Part shown: positions 35,815 to 48,400 of the stretch, in pieces | How the letters are laid out: each line of letters begins with the position of its first letter | How positions within the stretch are numbered: the first letter of the stretch is position 1 | NCBI GenBank assembly: GCA_003344405.1 | Contig: NOWV01000094.1 | Location: 186,001 to 250,000, forward strand | Length of the DNA: 64,000 nt | Direction of reading: 5' to 3' | From: Trichoplax sp. H2 | Taxonomy: Eukaryota; Placozoa; Uniplacotomia; Trichoplacea | Notes under the pieces: model-generated | What the model was told of the DNA's origin: nothing | What the model saw: the letters and a program-made list of their open reading frames with translations, nothing else | Database searches by the model: none | Translations under genes and position numbers: made by a program

Positions 35815-35848
35815 CATGGACTACTCAATACTTATTTAGTAGTCCATG
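35815..35848. repeat. 11-bp inverted repeat with GGACTACT arms
   Basis: CATGGACTACT at 35815-35825 pairs perfectly with 35838-35848 across a 12-base loop. Confidence 0.8.
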
Positions 35849-35900
35849 TCTCTAGTCAACACTACCGTGCCAAGAGGCAAGCGCCTTATTAAAGCAGGAT

Positions 35901-35951
35901 GTTGCTAGGGCTGCAACGACATGCGCAATTGCACAGTGCAACCGGGTTGCT
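35901..35951. promoter_or_regulatory. Candidate RFX (X-box-like) half-site cluster
   Basis: GTTGCT (35901), TGCAAC (35912), TGCAAC (35937) and GTTGCT (35946) form two inverted pairs about 500-540 bp before the dynein-2 start codon. RFX factors bind GTTGCC-type inverted repeats upstream of ciliary genes. The spacers here (5 and 3 bases) and the half-sites are imperfect, so this is a candidate only. Confidence 0.35.
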
Positions 35952-36443
35952 ATGATACTAACACTGCTGTGCCGATGTGCCCAACATCGGCAATGAACGA
36001 TCAGGTAGTTTACTGCTGTAAGACTATAGTGTTTAATAAAGAGCTTTAGTAGAGTCTATTAGTACCGAATTTTCTAGCCATGTCTGTTATTAATACAATC
36101 TGAAATTACTCCGTTCATAATGATAATACCCTTAGCTACTCAATGACATACCATAACAGTTATTAATGATGATATTAATCAAGAAAATGTGCAATTTTTC
36201 TCCTTGATCGTAGTACTACTAGCAATCTGGTAGTTGAATTCATTTATAACCCAAATTTGTAGGAGTTGTAGGTAGTAGGATAGATATACGTCTATCATCT
36301 CAATTGTGAAATAACTACCGCATCTTATCCTAGTTCATAACAAACCCTAACTTCAAATATCGAGATAGCGAACTATCCTATAGGCCAAATAAATTACAGT
36401 TTCAACTGGCTCAGGACTTAACTCCACTTATAAATTGATCAAG

Positions 36444-39400
36444 ATGCCAACTGTAGATACTAGAAAGGAATTTTTATTGACAACAGCTTCCAGTTATCTT
36501 GGAATTCCAATCTCCGACAATACAATTACCCGTCTTGGTAAAGAAGTCCAAGTGGATACCTTTTTGGATGATGGCAATTGTACTACTTTAAACTTAACAC
36601 TACAAAAACAATCAGATGGGAGTAAGGCAATTGTAGCCAAAAATACAGCAAGTCCGAGTGATACATCACAACAAACTTTGCTCTTTTACAAGCTGAAACC
36701 GGCTGTTATAACACCTGATAATATCCATAATAATGTTGTGGTCTCATCATTGCTAGATTCGCCCGTCGATACGTTATACCATAGTGTCCATCATATTTTC
36801 GCTCCACTATTACTCCGAGACCAAAAATGGAGCCAGTCGCTTGATCCAAAATTACAGAAATTAATCAGCGAACTGGAAGCGGGTTTAGCAAGTACCGTAC
36901 GCCAACAAAATAACCAATCGAAATTTCAAAGTGCTGATCAATCCAATAATTTTGCCGGGATATTAACTCCATCCGACGAATTTAATTATTGGTCTGAATT
37001 ATCCTTATCCAGTACCAAGCAAGAAATACGAGAAAGAGCTGGACATTTTAAAGAATTGTTCCAACAACTGGCGAGTGGTTATGCAAATATCGATGCAACA
37101 ACATTAGGCGACAGTATTGAATTAATTGAACAAACACAAGACGTTTTAGATGATGTTTGGAAACAACTTGAATTTAAGCCTCCGTATTCGGAAGATAGAA
37201 TGAGACACTTATTAGGAGTCATAAGTGGTTTCATTGAACGATACATTCAACGTAAATTGAATGTACTAAATTTATGGACCGGCCCCTATCATCAAGTTAG
37301 AGATTCTATTAAAGCTGGTCTTTCCATTTGCGAACGCTGGACTGTTGCCACTGAAACACTAACCGCTCAGTTCTGGAAACGTTACGGCCCTAATCCCTGG
37401 AGTGGAGAAAAATTCAATCCCGAAGATTTATCTCGGTTTTCTGGTCGCCTAGAGGAAGTTAGTAAACCTTGACAACTTACATGATTGAATGAAAAATAGA
37501 CATATCATTCAGATATTATTTATCATTAATCAATCATCTTATCTTTTTCCATAACTATAGATTCTAAATTTACGCTCTACCCATGAACAACTAACTCATT
37601 TACTGTCTGTTTACGAATGCGATGAATTAAAAACTGATCAAGTCTTTCAGTCCTTTTCTTCTTCAAATCCACTTTATTATAATCCTTATACTGAACCTCT
37701 CTGGCGTGCTGCAGTTAGCCAATACGAGAAAGGCATGATACCAGCAGAGCAGAGAATTGCTAGCAAACTTCGATCTCAGTTGAGAGAGCTTCAAGGAAAG
37801 CCTCATCAAGTAAGCGACAGTTCTTTCTTTCTATCTGAATAGATATATAGACACACAACCCTAATACTTATTCATTAATGCAATTTGCATTTAGCTACTA
37901 AGAGAATTCCAACGGTATCGCGAATTGATTAAAAGATCAAATATTCGTAAATCCTTAGTAACTGAGAGGTATAACTTAAATCTTCACTCACTGTATTATG
38001 AATTATAGATTTCAATATAGATGTAGATGTTTAAGTAGTATTCATTTCATTAACAATGATTTATGCTAACTGTAAAAAAGGGAAACATTACTGGGTCAAT
38101 TAGTTGCTTATATGAAAAGTTTAAAAGAAGAGTTTACCTCTCATCTGAATATTCATCAGTCTGGTGGTAAACAAGACGCTTCATCAAGTGGTAAAAATAT
38201 TCCAGAAGTTGTTAATAACATTATTTGGACAAGACAATTGGAAGCGAAAGTAAGGATTCCATAAACTCATCTACATATGAATATCTTAGTGCCAAAGTTA
38301 CAAAGATTTCAGGCGATCGAAATATAATAGTTTGAGTAACAGTTGCAATTTGCTTATTTAACTATAGGTTGATGAAACGATTACAACTGCTGAAGTCTTG
38401 CTAGGAGATCTGGATGGCTTTAAACAATTTCGCAAAGATATTACAGATCTACTGGAAGAGCTCCAAGGATACCGTAATGACCTATTCGATAATTGGTCTC
38501 ATTCTATGATATCAGCTTTAAGCGACCCTAAGCAATCTCTGAGGTTACTACTTAACCAAATATTTCAAACACGTATAATTATTACCGGTAATAACTACAA
38601 TATAAAATTTATAAGTGTAATCATTAATTATTTTACGCATGGATAGTTTGCAAACCAGTGGACGTCTTATGGAATTATCAAAGAAGGATCAAGGAAAGCT
38701 GATTGTCCACTACAGCGAGCGACTGGTTACACTTCTGAGAGAAGTTCGTCAACTTTCTGCCCTAGGTTACGTTATCCCAGCCAAAATTCAACACGCATCT
38801 GAAACTGCTCGAAAATTTTATCGTCATGGAGTCATTTTAAAGCAGGTATACACAGTTTTTAAATTATCAAATTGCCCACACACAAAATAATTAAGAAACA
38901 GATTCAGTTATTATCTGCATTTGTTTAAATTTTTCTTTAGGTTGCTCACTTTTATAACACCATTGATCAGCAAATGATTCCAAGTCAACAGGCAATGATG
39001 TTAAACACTGCTCTTTCATTTGAGAAACTAATTAAAAATCCCAAAACTGGTTCAACTAATACTAATGATGGACGGATACAAATCACTTGGGATAATCCTA
39101 AAGAACTTGAAGATTATATAACAAAATTGCAGTCTACTGCTGATAAACTAATGTCTGAGAATCGGTTGCTAAGAAAATGCCACAATACAATTACTGAAAA
39201 GGTAATTTTTTCTCCTTAAGATCTTTTGCTTTAACTCTCTGCTGACTATTTGTTAACTACTATTTGCTCAAATATTTTAAAATAATTCTTTTAGGTTACT
39301 CGTTTATTTAGTATCGAGTTACTAAAACAACAACAAAGATGGAAAGATGGTCTAATGGAAATTAGACAAATCATGGCGAACTTAGGCAATATTTCGCAGG

Positions 39401-42400
39401 TAAGAGATACCGTATTTCCTGACTGCTTGTAATGCTTTACTGCTCGATAATTTGAATTAAAAATTTTACTTGCACTTGATTGAAGAAATTTAATGCCGAA
39501 AGTATGAAAACTTGGAAACTTCATTGGGATCATCAACTTTACAAAGCTTTGGAACATCAATATCAATTGAGCCTTGAATCATTAAATGAAAACTTGTCTG
39601 AAATTAAAGTTGAGCTGGTATTCAGGTCAGTATTTACTAACCAATAGTAATATAAATTAAATTTTAATTATTGATTGATAATAGCTTTTTCCAAATCAAA
39701 GCATCGTACCTATCTATCCTATTGATTACAGGCAATATTAGTGAATTCCTTTCTAATGATACTTTATAGCATAATAGTTAATGATAGAATATCACAAACC
39801 ATTATTTCTCGTCATATTGATTGAAAAAGACATTATTAACGATTCATTATGTAATCTAAACGATACTCTTACTCAAATTATCCGATCTTATGGAAAGATC
39901 TAAGACAATATTATAAAGTTTACCTATGATTTACTTTGTGATATGTATTTATGTGCAACAGTTGAAGAAAATAACTAACTGTAGCTATAACTATTACAAA
40001 CAGACAACAAAGATTGCAATTTCGGCCTCCCATTGAAGAAATACGTGCCAAATATTATCGTGAAATTAAAAAATTCATATGCATTCCAAATCATTTCCGA
40101 GGGGTTTCCGACAATGTATCGCCATTAGATACCATCTTTCCAGCTATGATCGACCGTAATTCTGATGGATTTGCTGTAGTTTATCGTAAAGCTGAGCAAT
40201 TGTTTGAAAGACTAGAAAATGCTCGCAATATGTTTATTGACTGGACTGCTATTGGTGCTATCGATATCGACAAAGTTGTCGAAGAACATTTAACGACTGT
40301 AAATCAATGGGAAAAAAATTTCCGTGCCTTAAAAGCTCGTGGCAGAGAAGCTGAGAAACTACCTAGTACTATTAAAGTTGATTGCATCATTGTCTCGACC
40401 ATCCCTGTTAAAACAACCATCGATGATCATATTCAACAGCTGTATGATGCTTTGGTCAACTCTTTACGTCGTTCAATAACATCTCATATAACCGTAATTG
40501 ATGAATTTTTAAACGATGCAATCGATAAATTATCAACAAGGCCACAAAGCGTTGAAGAAATTAGTCAAGCAAAAGGCGATCAGAAAAAGTTAAGTGAAGA
40601 AAGAAGTAAAGTCTATCCACACTTTGAAAAAGCTGAATCTAAAAACAAATTATTGCGTTCTGTCGCTGGCCAAGGTATCGATCAACTAAGCCAATTACAA
40701 CCGCGCTGGGATAAGTTTGAATTAATGATGGAAAGCCATGAGTTAATGATGGAAGAGCAAACTAAAGTTATGCGCGGTAATGTTGAATCACGTATTAAGA
40801 CATTCAACCTTGAAATTGAAAAATTTGCATCGCGTTGGCATCAACTAAAACCCAGTGAAATTGATTCCTATTCCGATACCCCTTCATGCCTCAAAGCTGT
40901 AGAATCATTAAAAGAGCGCCGTGCTGAATTTAATGAATTAGTTGAAAATTCCAGTAAAATTAAAGAAGATTGTGTCCATTTCGAGCTTGCAGAACCAGAA
41001 TTTCAACAAATCACTGAATTACAAACTGATCTTCAGCATTTCGAATCCATGTGGAAATTATTTGAAGATTTCATGATTGGCTTAGATAAATTAGGTCAAG
41101 AAGATTGGCTATCCTTTAGAGCGTCTTCATTCCAATTTGATGAATTTCTAACAGAATGGGATGATAAATTAAGAATGCTCAGTTTACAAAATGAAGCCAA
41201 TACCATGACTATTAAATTGCAAAAAGATATCGATCGCTACAAAGCATTAGTACCAGTCTTAAAGTTTGTCCGTGGTGAGCCACTATCAGCCGATCATTGG
41301 ATAGAGTTATTCCGCATTGTTAGCTTACCACGAGGAACAACATTAGAGAAATTGCGATTTCATGATATCCTATCTGTATCGGAAAATATTGTCGCTAAAG
41401 CAGGCGAACTAAAAGAATTAAATAGCCGAGCGCATGGTGAAGTTTCAATTCGTGAAGCTTTACATGAATTAGAATTATGGGGTGCTAGTGCTACATTTAA
41501 TTTAACACCTTATAATGATACCCATGGACACGAATTAATGCTCATTAAAGAATGGAAAGAATTAGTTAACCAAGTCGGTGACAATCAAAGTTTATTACAA
41601 TCCTTAAAAGATTCACCATATTATCGTGGTTTCGAGGATAAAGCTACAATATGGGAAAGCCGTTTTGCTGATCTGGATGAATATTTACATAATTTAAATC
41701 AAATTCAACGTAAATGGGTCTATCTAGAACCTATCTTTGGACGCGGTGCTTTACCTCGTGAGCAAGGTCGATTTAAACGTGTCGATGATGATTATCGATC
41801 TATTCTGGCGGATATTGCTCGCGATAATCGTGTATTATCGCTAGTAGCTAAGGCTGGACTACGCCAATTATTAGTAACACTATTAGATCAATTGCAACGT
41901 TGCCAGAAATCATTAAATGAATTCCTAGAAGAGAAACGTTCAGTATTTCCACGCTTCTATTTCATTGGTGATGATGATTTATTAGAGATATTAGGCCAAT
42001 CAACTAATCCTAATGTCATTCAATCTCATTTGAAGAAATTATTCGCTGGTATTCATAGCGTTGAATTTGGACCAGACAGCGGTACAATTTTAGCTATGAA
42101 ATCATTAGATGGAGAAGTTGTACCCTTGAAACGTCCAGTAAATGTTACACCTGAAGTTGAAATTTGGCTTGGCCATTTATCCAATGAAATGCAAGAGACA
42201 TTAAAAGAACTTTTAAATCAATGTGTCCATGCTGGTCGAGCAGGAACATCAGAAGTCGATCCTAATGTCTATCCATCACAAATATTATGCTTATCCGATT
42301 ATATTTTATTTACAGAGCGCTGTGAAACTGCAATTAAACAAGGTCGACTATCGGAATTTTTAATCGAAACGGAATCGCGCTTAGATTCCTATACCAGTGT

Positions 42401-45400
42401 GGATATGAGCGGGGAATCATCATCGTTATCCTTGCGTGTATTGGAACTAAAATTAAAAGCTATGGTTTTAGACACGATTCACTTTGTTCAAGTTGTTAAA
42501 GATTTAATCCAAGCTCAAGTTAAATCGATCGATGATTGGTTATGGCAAAAACAGTTACGATTTTATTTGATTAAAGGCAGTTGCATTAGCTGTATGTGTG
42601 ATGCTCAATTTGAATATACATATGAATATCAAGGCAATGCATCAAAACTTGTCCATACCCCACTGACCGATAAATGCTATTTAACATTAACGCAAGGCAT
42701 GGATATCGGATTAGGTGGTAATCCTTACGGCCCAGCTGGAACAGGTAAAACAGAGTCAGTTAAAGCTCTTGGTGGTCTAATGGGTCGACAAGTTCTTGTC
42801 TTTAACTGCGATGAGGGTATTGATGTTAAATCGATGGGACGTATCTTTATCGGTTTAGTTAAATGCGGCGCATGGGGTTGTTTCGATGAGTTTAATCGAT
42901 TAGAAGAAGCTGTTTTATCCGCTGTCTCCATGCAAATTCAAGTTATCCAAGCAGCTATTAAAAATAAATCGCCTTCTATTGAATTATTAGAACGTGACAT
43001 TGAAATCAATACTAATTCAGGCATATTTATAACATTAAATCCAGCTGGTAAAGGTTATGGTGGACGACAAAAATTACCCGATAATTTAAAGCAGTTATTC
43101 CGACCTGTTGCTATGTCTAAACCCGATAATGATTTAATTGCTGAAGTGATCCTCTTTTCTGAAGGCTATAAACACGCTGAAAGTTTAGGTAGAAAAATTG
43201 TAGCTATCTTTAATTTATCCAAGGAATTACTATCTCGTCAACAACACTATGATTGGGGTCTTCGTGCACTCAAGACTGTCTTAAAAAGTTGTGGACATTT
43301 ATTGTTGGATATGAAAAATAATTTAAAATCACGATCAGAGGAAGAGCAAAACGTTAAAATTGATATCCAACTTGAAGGTAAACTGGTTGTCCAAGCGTTA
43401 AGAATTAATACATTATCGAAGCTAACGTTTACTGATAGTAAACGATTTGATGCCTTAATTCAAGATGTTTTCCAAGGCATTCCATTTAGTGGCACTGGTT
43501 ATGAAAAACTAGCGGAATCGATACGTCAAGTATGTCAAGAATTTAATTTATCCGTAAACGAAAGGCAAGTTAAAAAAGCGCTCGAATTATATGAGCAGTT
43601 ACGACAACGTATGGGTGTTGTTGTCGTAGGTCCTTCTGGTTCCGGCAAAACGACATTATGGCGTGTCTTAAAGGCAGCATTAGCTAAAACTGGCCAAGTT
43701 GTCAAGCAATATACGATGAATCCAAAAGCAATGCCTAGAACGCAATTATTAGGCCAAATTGATATTGATACACGCGAATGGTCCGATGGTGTTTTAACGT
43801 ATAGTGCAAGACAAGTAGTTCGTGAACCGATTGAAATTCAGTCTTGGATTATTTGCGATGGTGATATTGATCCTGAATGGGTCGAATCATTAAATTCTGT
43901 CCTTGATGATAATCGTTTATTAACGATGCCATCTGGTGAACGAATTCAATTTGGTCCTAACGTTAATTTCTTATTTGAAACTCATGATTTAAGCTGTGCA
44001 TCACCTGCAACTATTTCACGTATGGGTATGATCTTTCTAAGTGATGAAGATACTGACATAAAAGCAATTATTGCATCGTGGCTCCGTGGTCTACCAGATG
44101 AGGATCAAAAACGTTTGCAAACATGGATTGAAGACTATTTCTTTCGTGCATTCGATTGGGTTTGGAAACAAAATGATCTTGTTATCGATACTAGCATGAT
44201 TGGAATGGTCATGAACGGTTTATCCCATTTACGACAATCCAGAAGTAAAGGTGAATTTGCTGTTAACCTTATACGTGGTTTAGGTGCAAATCTACATCAT
44301 GATTCTCGCGTTGCATTAGCAAAAGAAGTTTTCAATTGGGTGCGTGAATCACCACCTGATTCGCGTCGTATTCTAGATAGTTATTACGATAGCGATAGTC
44401 AAAAATTGAAAACCTACGAAATAATTGTGCCTGATCATTTAACGGTCGAAAATTTCTTTTCGAATCAAGCATCGCCAGTCATTAATACCGCAGATGCGCA
44501 ACGATCGATAGACATTTTTAATTCTTGGCTGGATCCAAATAATCGACAGCCATTTATTCTTGTTGGTCCGGAAGGTTGCGGTAAAGAGTTACTCTTACAT
44601 TATTGCTTTTCACAATTACGATCATGCCAAGTAGCTTTGATCCACTGTAGCTCGCAAACATCTCCATCTCATGTTATCCAAAAATTAAATCAAATGTGCA
44701 TCGTTATTAGTACTAATACTGGCCGTGTTTATCGACCTAAAGATTGCGAACGATTGATACTGTATTTAAAAGATTTAAATTTACCTAAACCGGACAAATG
44801 GAATACTAGCCAATTAATTGCCTTCCTACAGCAATTATTAACTTATAACGGATTTTATGACTCTAATCTTGAATGGGTTGGCCTTGAAGGTATCCAAATT
44901 GTATCATCGATGAATCCAAGTACAACATTAGGTCGTTATCCATTAACAACAAGATTTACATCGATTGTACGTATATGTTCTGTAGCTGTACCGGAAGATT
45001 TACGCGCAATTTATGGCGAATATTTGCGTGCAATTTTACATCATTCGTTAAGTAGTCATCCAGTTTGGGGATCCATTAAAAATGTCCATACATTAGCAGG
45101 AACAATGGTCAATATCTATGAGCAAGTTCGATCCAAATTTACTGTCGATGATTATTCCCATTATTTATTTACACCGCGTGATCTAACAAGATGGACATTA
45201 GGTTTACTACGTTACGATTTAGCCGAATCAAGCGGAACAGGCGATAGCTTATTAACTGCATTCGCTTATGAAGCAAACAAATTATTTCGCGATCGATTAG
45301 TTGGATCAAGCACATTAGACCGATTTGATAATATTGTTCAATCTAATATTCGAGCTGATTGGTCATTTACTCCTGAATTAAAAGGTTATCACTATGTATC

Positions 45401-48400
45401 ATGGGGTGCAACCCAATCTCGAACCACCGTGCCAAGTGATGATCAAAGTAATACCTTGCCAGCAAAACCTATTTATGGCCGCTTACTGGGTAAATTATCA
45501 GCTGCTGATTTTCAACAAGTTGTTAAGAAAGGTTTGCAAAGTTATAGCCGTGAAAATGGTGAATTAAATATATTAATCTTTGATGAAGTACTCGATCTTA
45601 TTGCTCGTGTTGAAAGAGTTATAACACAACCAGGTGGATCATTATTACTTGCTGGACGTAGTGGCGTTGGTCGTCGAACTGCTGTTCGATTAGTTACCCA
45701 TTTACATCAGATGACATTATTTACACCTAAAGTTTCACGCAATTACGGCTTAAAACAATTTAGAAATGATTTAAAATCAGTCATGCAACAAGCTGGCGTT
45801 GAAGGAGAAAATGTCGTATTACTTATTGAAGATTATCAAGTTGTTGAAGCGGAATTTTTAGAAATTATTAACAGCTTATTAAGTGGCGGTGAAGTACCAG
45901 GTCTCTACTCGACAGAAGAATTAGAGCCATTATTAACCCCATTGCGTGATCAAGCATCACAAGATGGATTCCGTGGACCGTTGTTATCCTATTTTACATC
46001 CCGTGTACGCTCTAAACTTCACTGTGTCTTAATTATGGACAATACTAACGCACAATTTTCAGTAGCATGCAAGTCTAATCCAGCATTTTATAAAGCTTGC
46101 TCATTCCAATGGATGGATTCATGGAGTACCAACAGCCTCATGAAAATACCTCAGATTTATCTAGATCCACACACTCAATCCGATTCAAGCATTAAAAATG
46201 TCTGGAATGATTTAGCTAAAGCGATCTTACACATCCATGAATCAGCACCAATCGATAGTACACCACGTCGCTTTATGACATTATTGCAAAGTTGTCAAGC
46301 TGTCTATAACATGAAACGTGAAGGTATTGAAAAACGCCAAAGTCGCCTTCAAGCTGGTTTATCGAAATTAAATGAAGCTAAATCATTAGTCGATGATTTA
46401 AAAAAGGATGCAGCTAAACAGAGTACATTATTAGCTGAGAAACAAGCTGATGCTGATCAGGCATTGCAAGAAATATCCACAAGTATGCAACGAGCTAGTG
46501 ATCAGCGAAATGAAATGGAAATATTAAAACAAAAATTAGCTGAAGAATCGGCTAAATTAGAAAAAAGAAAGAAAGCGATTGATATCGAATTATCCGAGAT
46601 TGAGCCATTAGTTCAATCCGCTCGTCAAGCTGTTGGTAATATTAAGCCAGAATCTTTGTCTGAAATACGTTCACTACGTATGCCTCCTGATGTTATACGT
46701 GATATTTTAGAAGGTGTACTAAGATTAATGGGCATTTTTGATACATCATGGGTCAGCATGAAATCCTTTTTAGCTAAACGTGGTGTTAAAGAAGAAATTT
46801 GCACTTTTGATGCACGTAAAATTACAACAGATATACGTGACAATGTCAATGAATTACTCAAATCGAGTAATTCGTTCGATGAAAAAGTAGCTAAACGTGC
46901 TAGTGCAGCTGCTGCACCATTAGCTGAATGGGTTAAAGCCAATATTAAATTTTCTATTGTATTAGAAAAGATTGAACCCCTTGAAACGGAACAAAATGCG
47001 TTAAAGCGTAACCTTGATAAATCACAAGCACGCTTAGATAAATTAGTTAAAGCATTAAATGCAGTGGATAAAGAGGTTGCAGCTATGAAAGAGCGTTTCG
47101 AGAAGCGTACAACAGAAGCGGCTAAATTAAAGATACAGCTAGAGAAAGCACAAGAAACGATTGATGCAGCTGAGACATTAGTGACTAAATTAGATGGGGA
47201 ATATAAACGATGGTCAACTCAAGTTACTAACTTAACATCAGAAATGAATCAATTACCTCGATGGTCATTAATTACAGCTGGTTTCATGACTTATCTTGGA
47301 AGTGCACCGGAAAATGTACGTGAAAATAAAATTCATGATTGGTGTCGTGCATGTAATGTAGATCGATTGGATTTGCGACGATTTTTGAGTACAGAAAGTG
47401 AGCAATTGTCCTGGAAAGCAGAAGGTCTACCGTCGGATAATTTATCCATTGAGAATGCTATCTTTATTTTAAAGTCTTCTATAACACCATTTTTAGTCGA
47501 TCCCTCGATGAGAGCAACCGATTGGTTAAAAACCCATTTAAAAGATGCAAGATTAGAAATAGTCAATCAACAAGATCCTAACTTTACGACATCACTTGAG
47601 TTAGCGATACGATTTGGTAAAACATTAATTATCCAAGAAGTGGATAATATCGAGCCTATATTAATACCATTATTAAGGAATGATTTAATCAGCCAAGGCC
47701 CACGTTATGTGATCCAAATTGGCGAAAAAGTTATCGACTATAATGAAGATTTCAAGTTATATTTAGCTACACGTAATCCTCAACCGGAATTACCATCAGA
47801 TGCTGCATCAATCGTGAACGAAATTAATTTTACAACAACGAAAGCTGGTCTAACAGCTCAATTATTAGCTATGACAATACAAAACGAGAAACCAGAATTA
47901 GAAGTACGCAAAATGGAATTTTTAAAGACAGAAGAAGAATTAAAAATTCAAGTGGAAAAATTAGAAGATTCCTTATTAGAAGAATTAGCCCAAGCTGAAG
48001 GCAATATCTTGGAAAATAAGGATTTAATCGAATCATTAAATAAAACTAAAGCAAGTAGCATTACAATCGCTGAATCGCTACAAGAATCACTACGACTTCA
48101 ATCCGCATTAGATCAAGAGCGTGATGTTTATCGTCCATTAGCCGAATATGGTAGTTCCTTGCTGTTTGTTATAACCGATCTAAGTAAATTAAATAATATG
48201 TACCGCTTTAGTTTAAGCTCCTTTTTACGCTTATTTCAACGTGCATTAAAATCAGAACTTGATGCTGGTAATATTGAAATGCGAATTAAATTATTAATGT
48301 CATCGTTAAGATCACTAGTCTACGAATATGCATGTCGATCATTATATAAAGCTGATCATTTAACATTTGCAATGCACCTTGTCCATGGCATTCGACCAGA

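Larger units (their letters stand above)
35090..36443. promoter_or_regulatory. Upstream region of DYNC2H1
   Basis: 1.35 kb between the tRNA and the dynein start codon. It holds a GTAC palindrome near 35390-35415, a hairpin at 35815-35848, and a cluster of GTTGCT/TGCAAC half-sites at 35901-35951 with a nearby CATGCGCA. No other ORF is credible. Confidence 0.55.
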
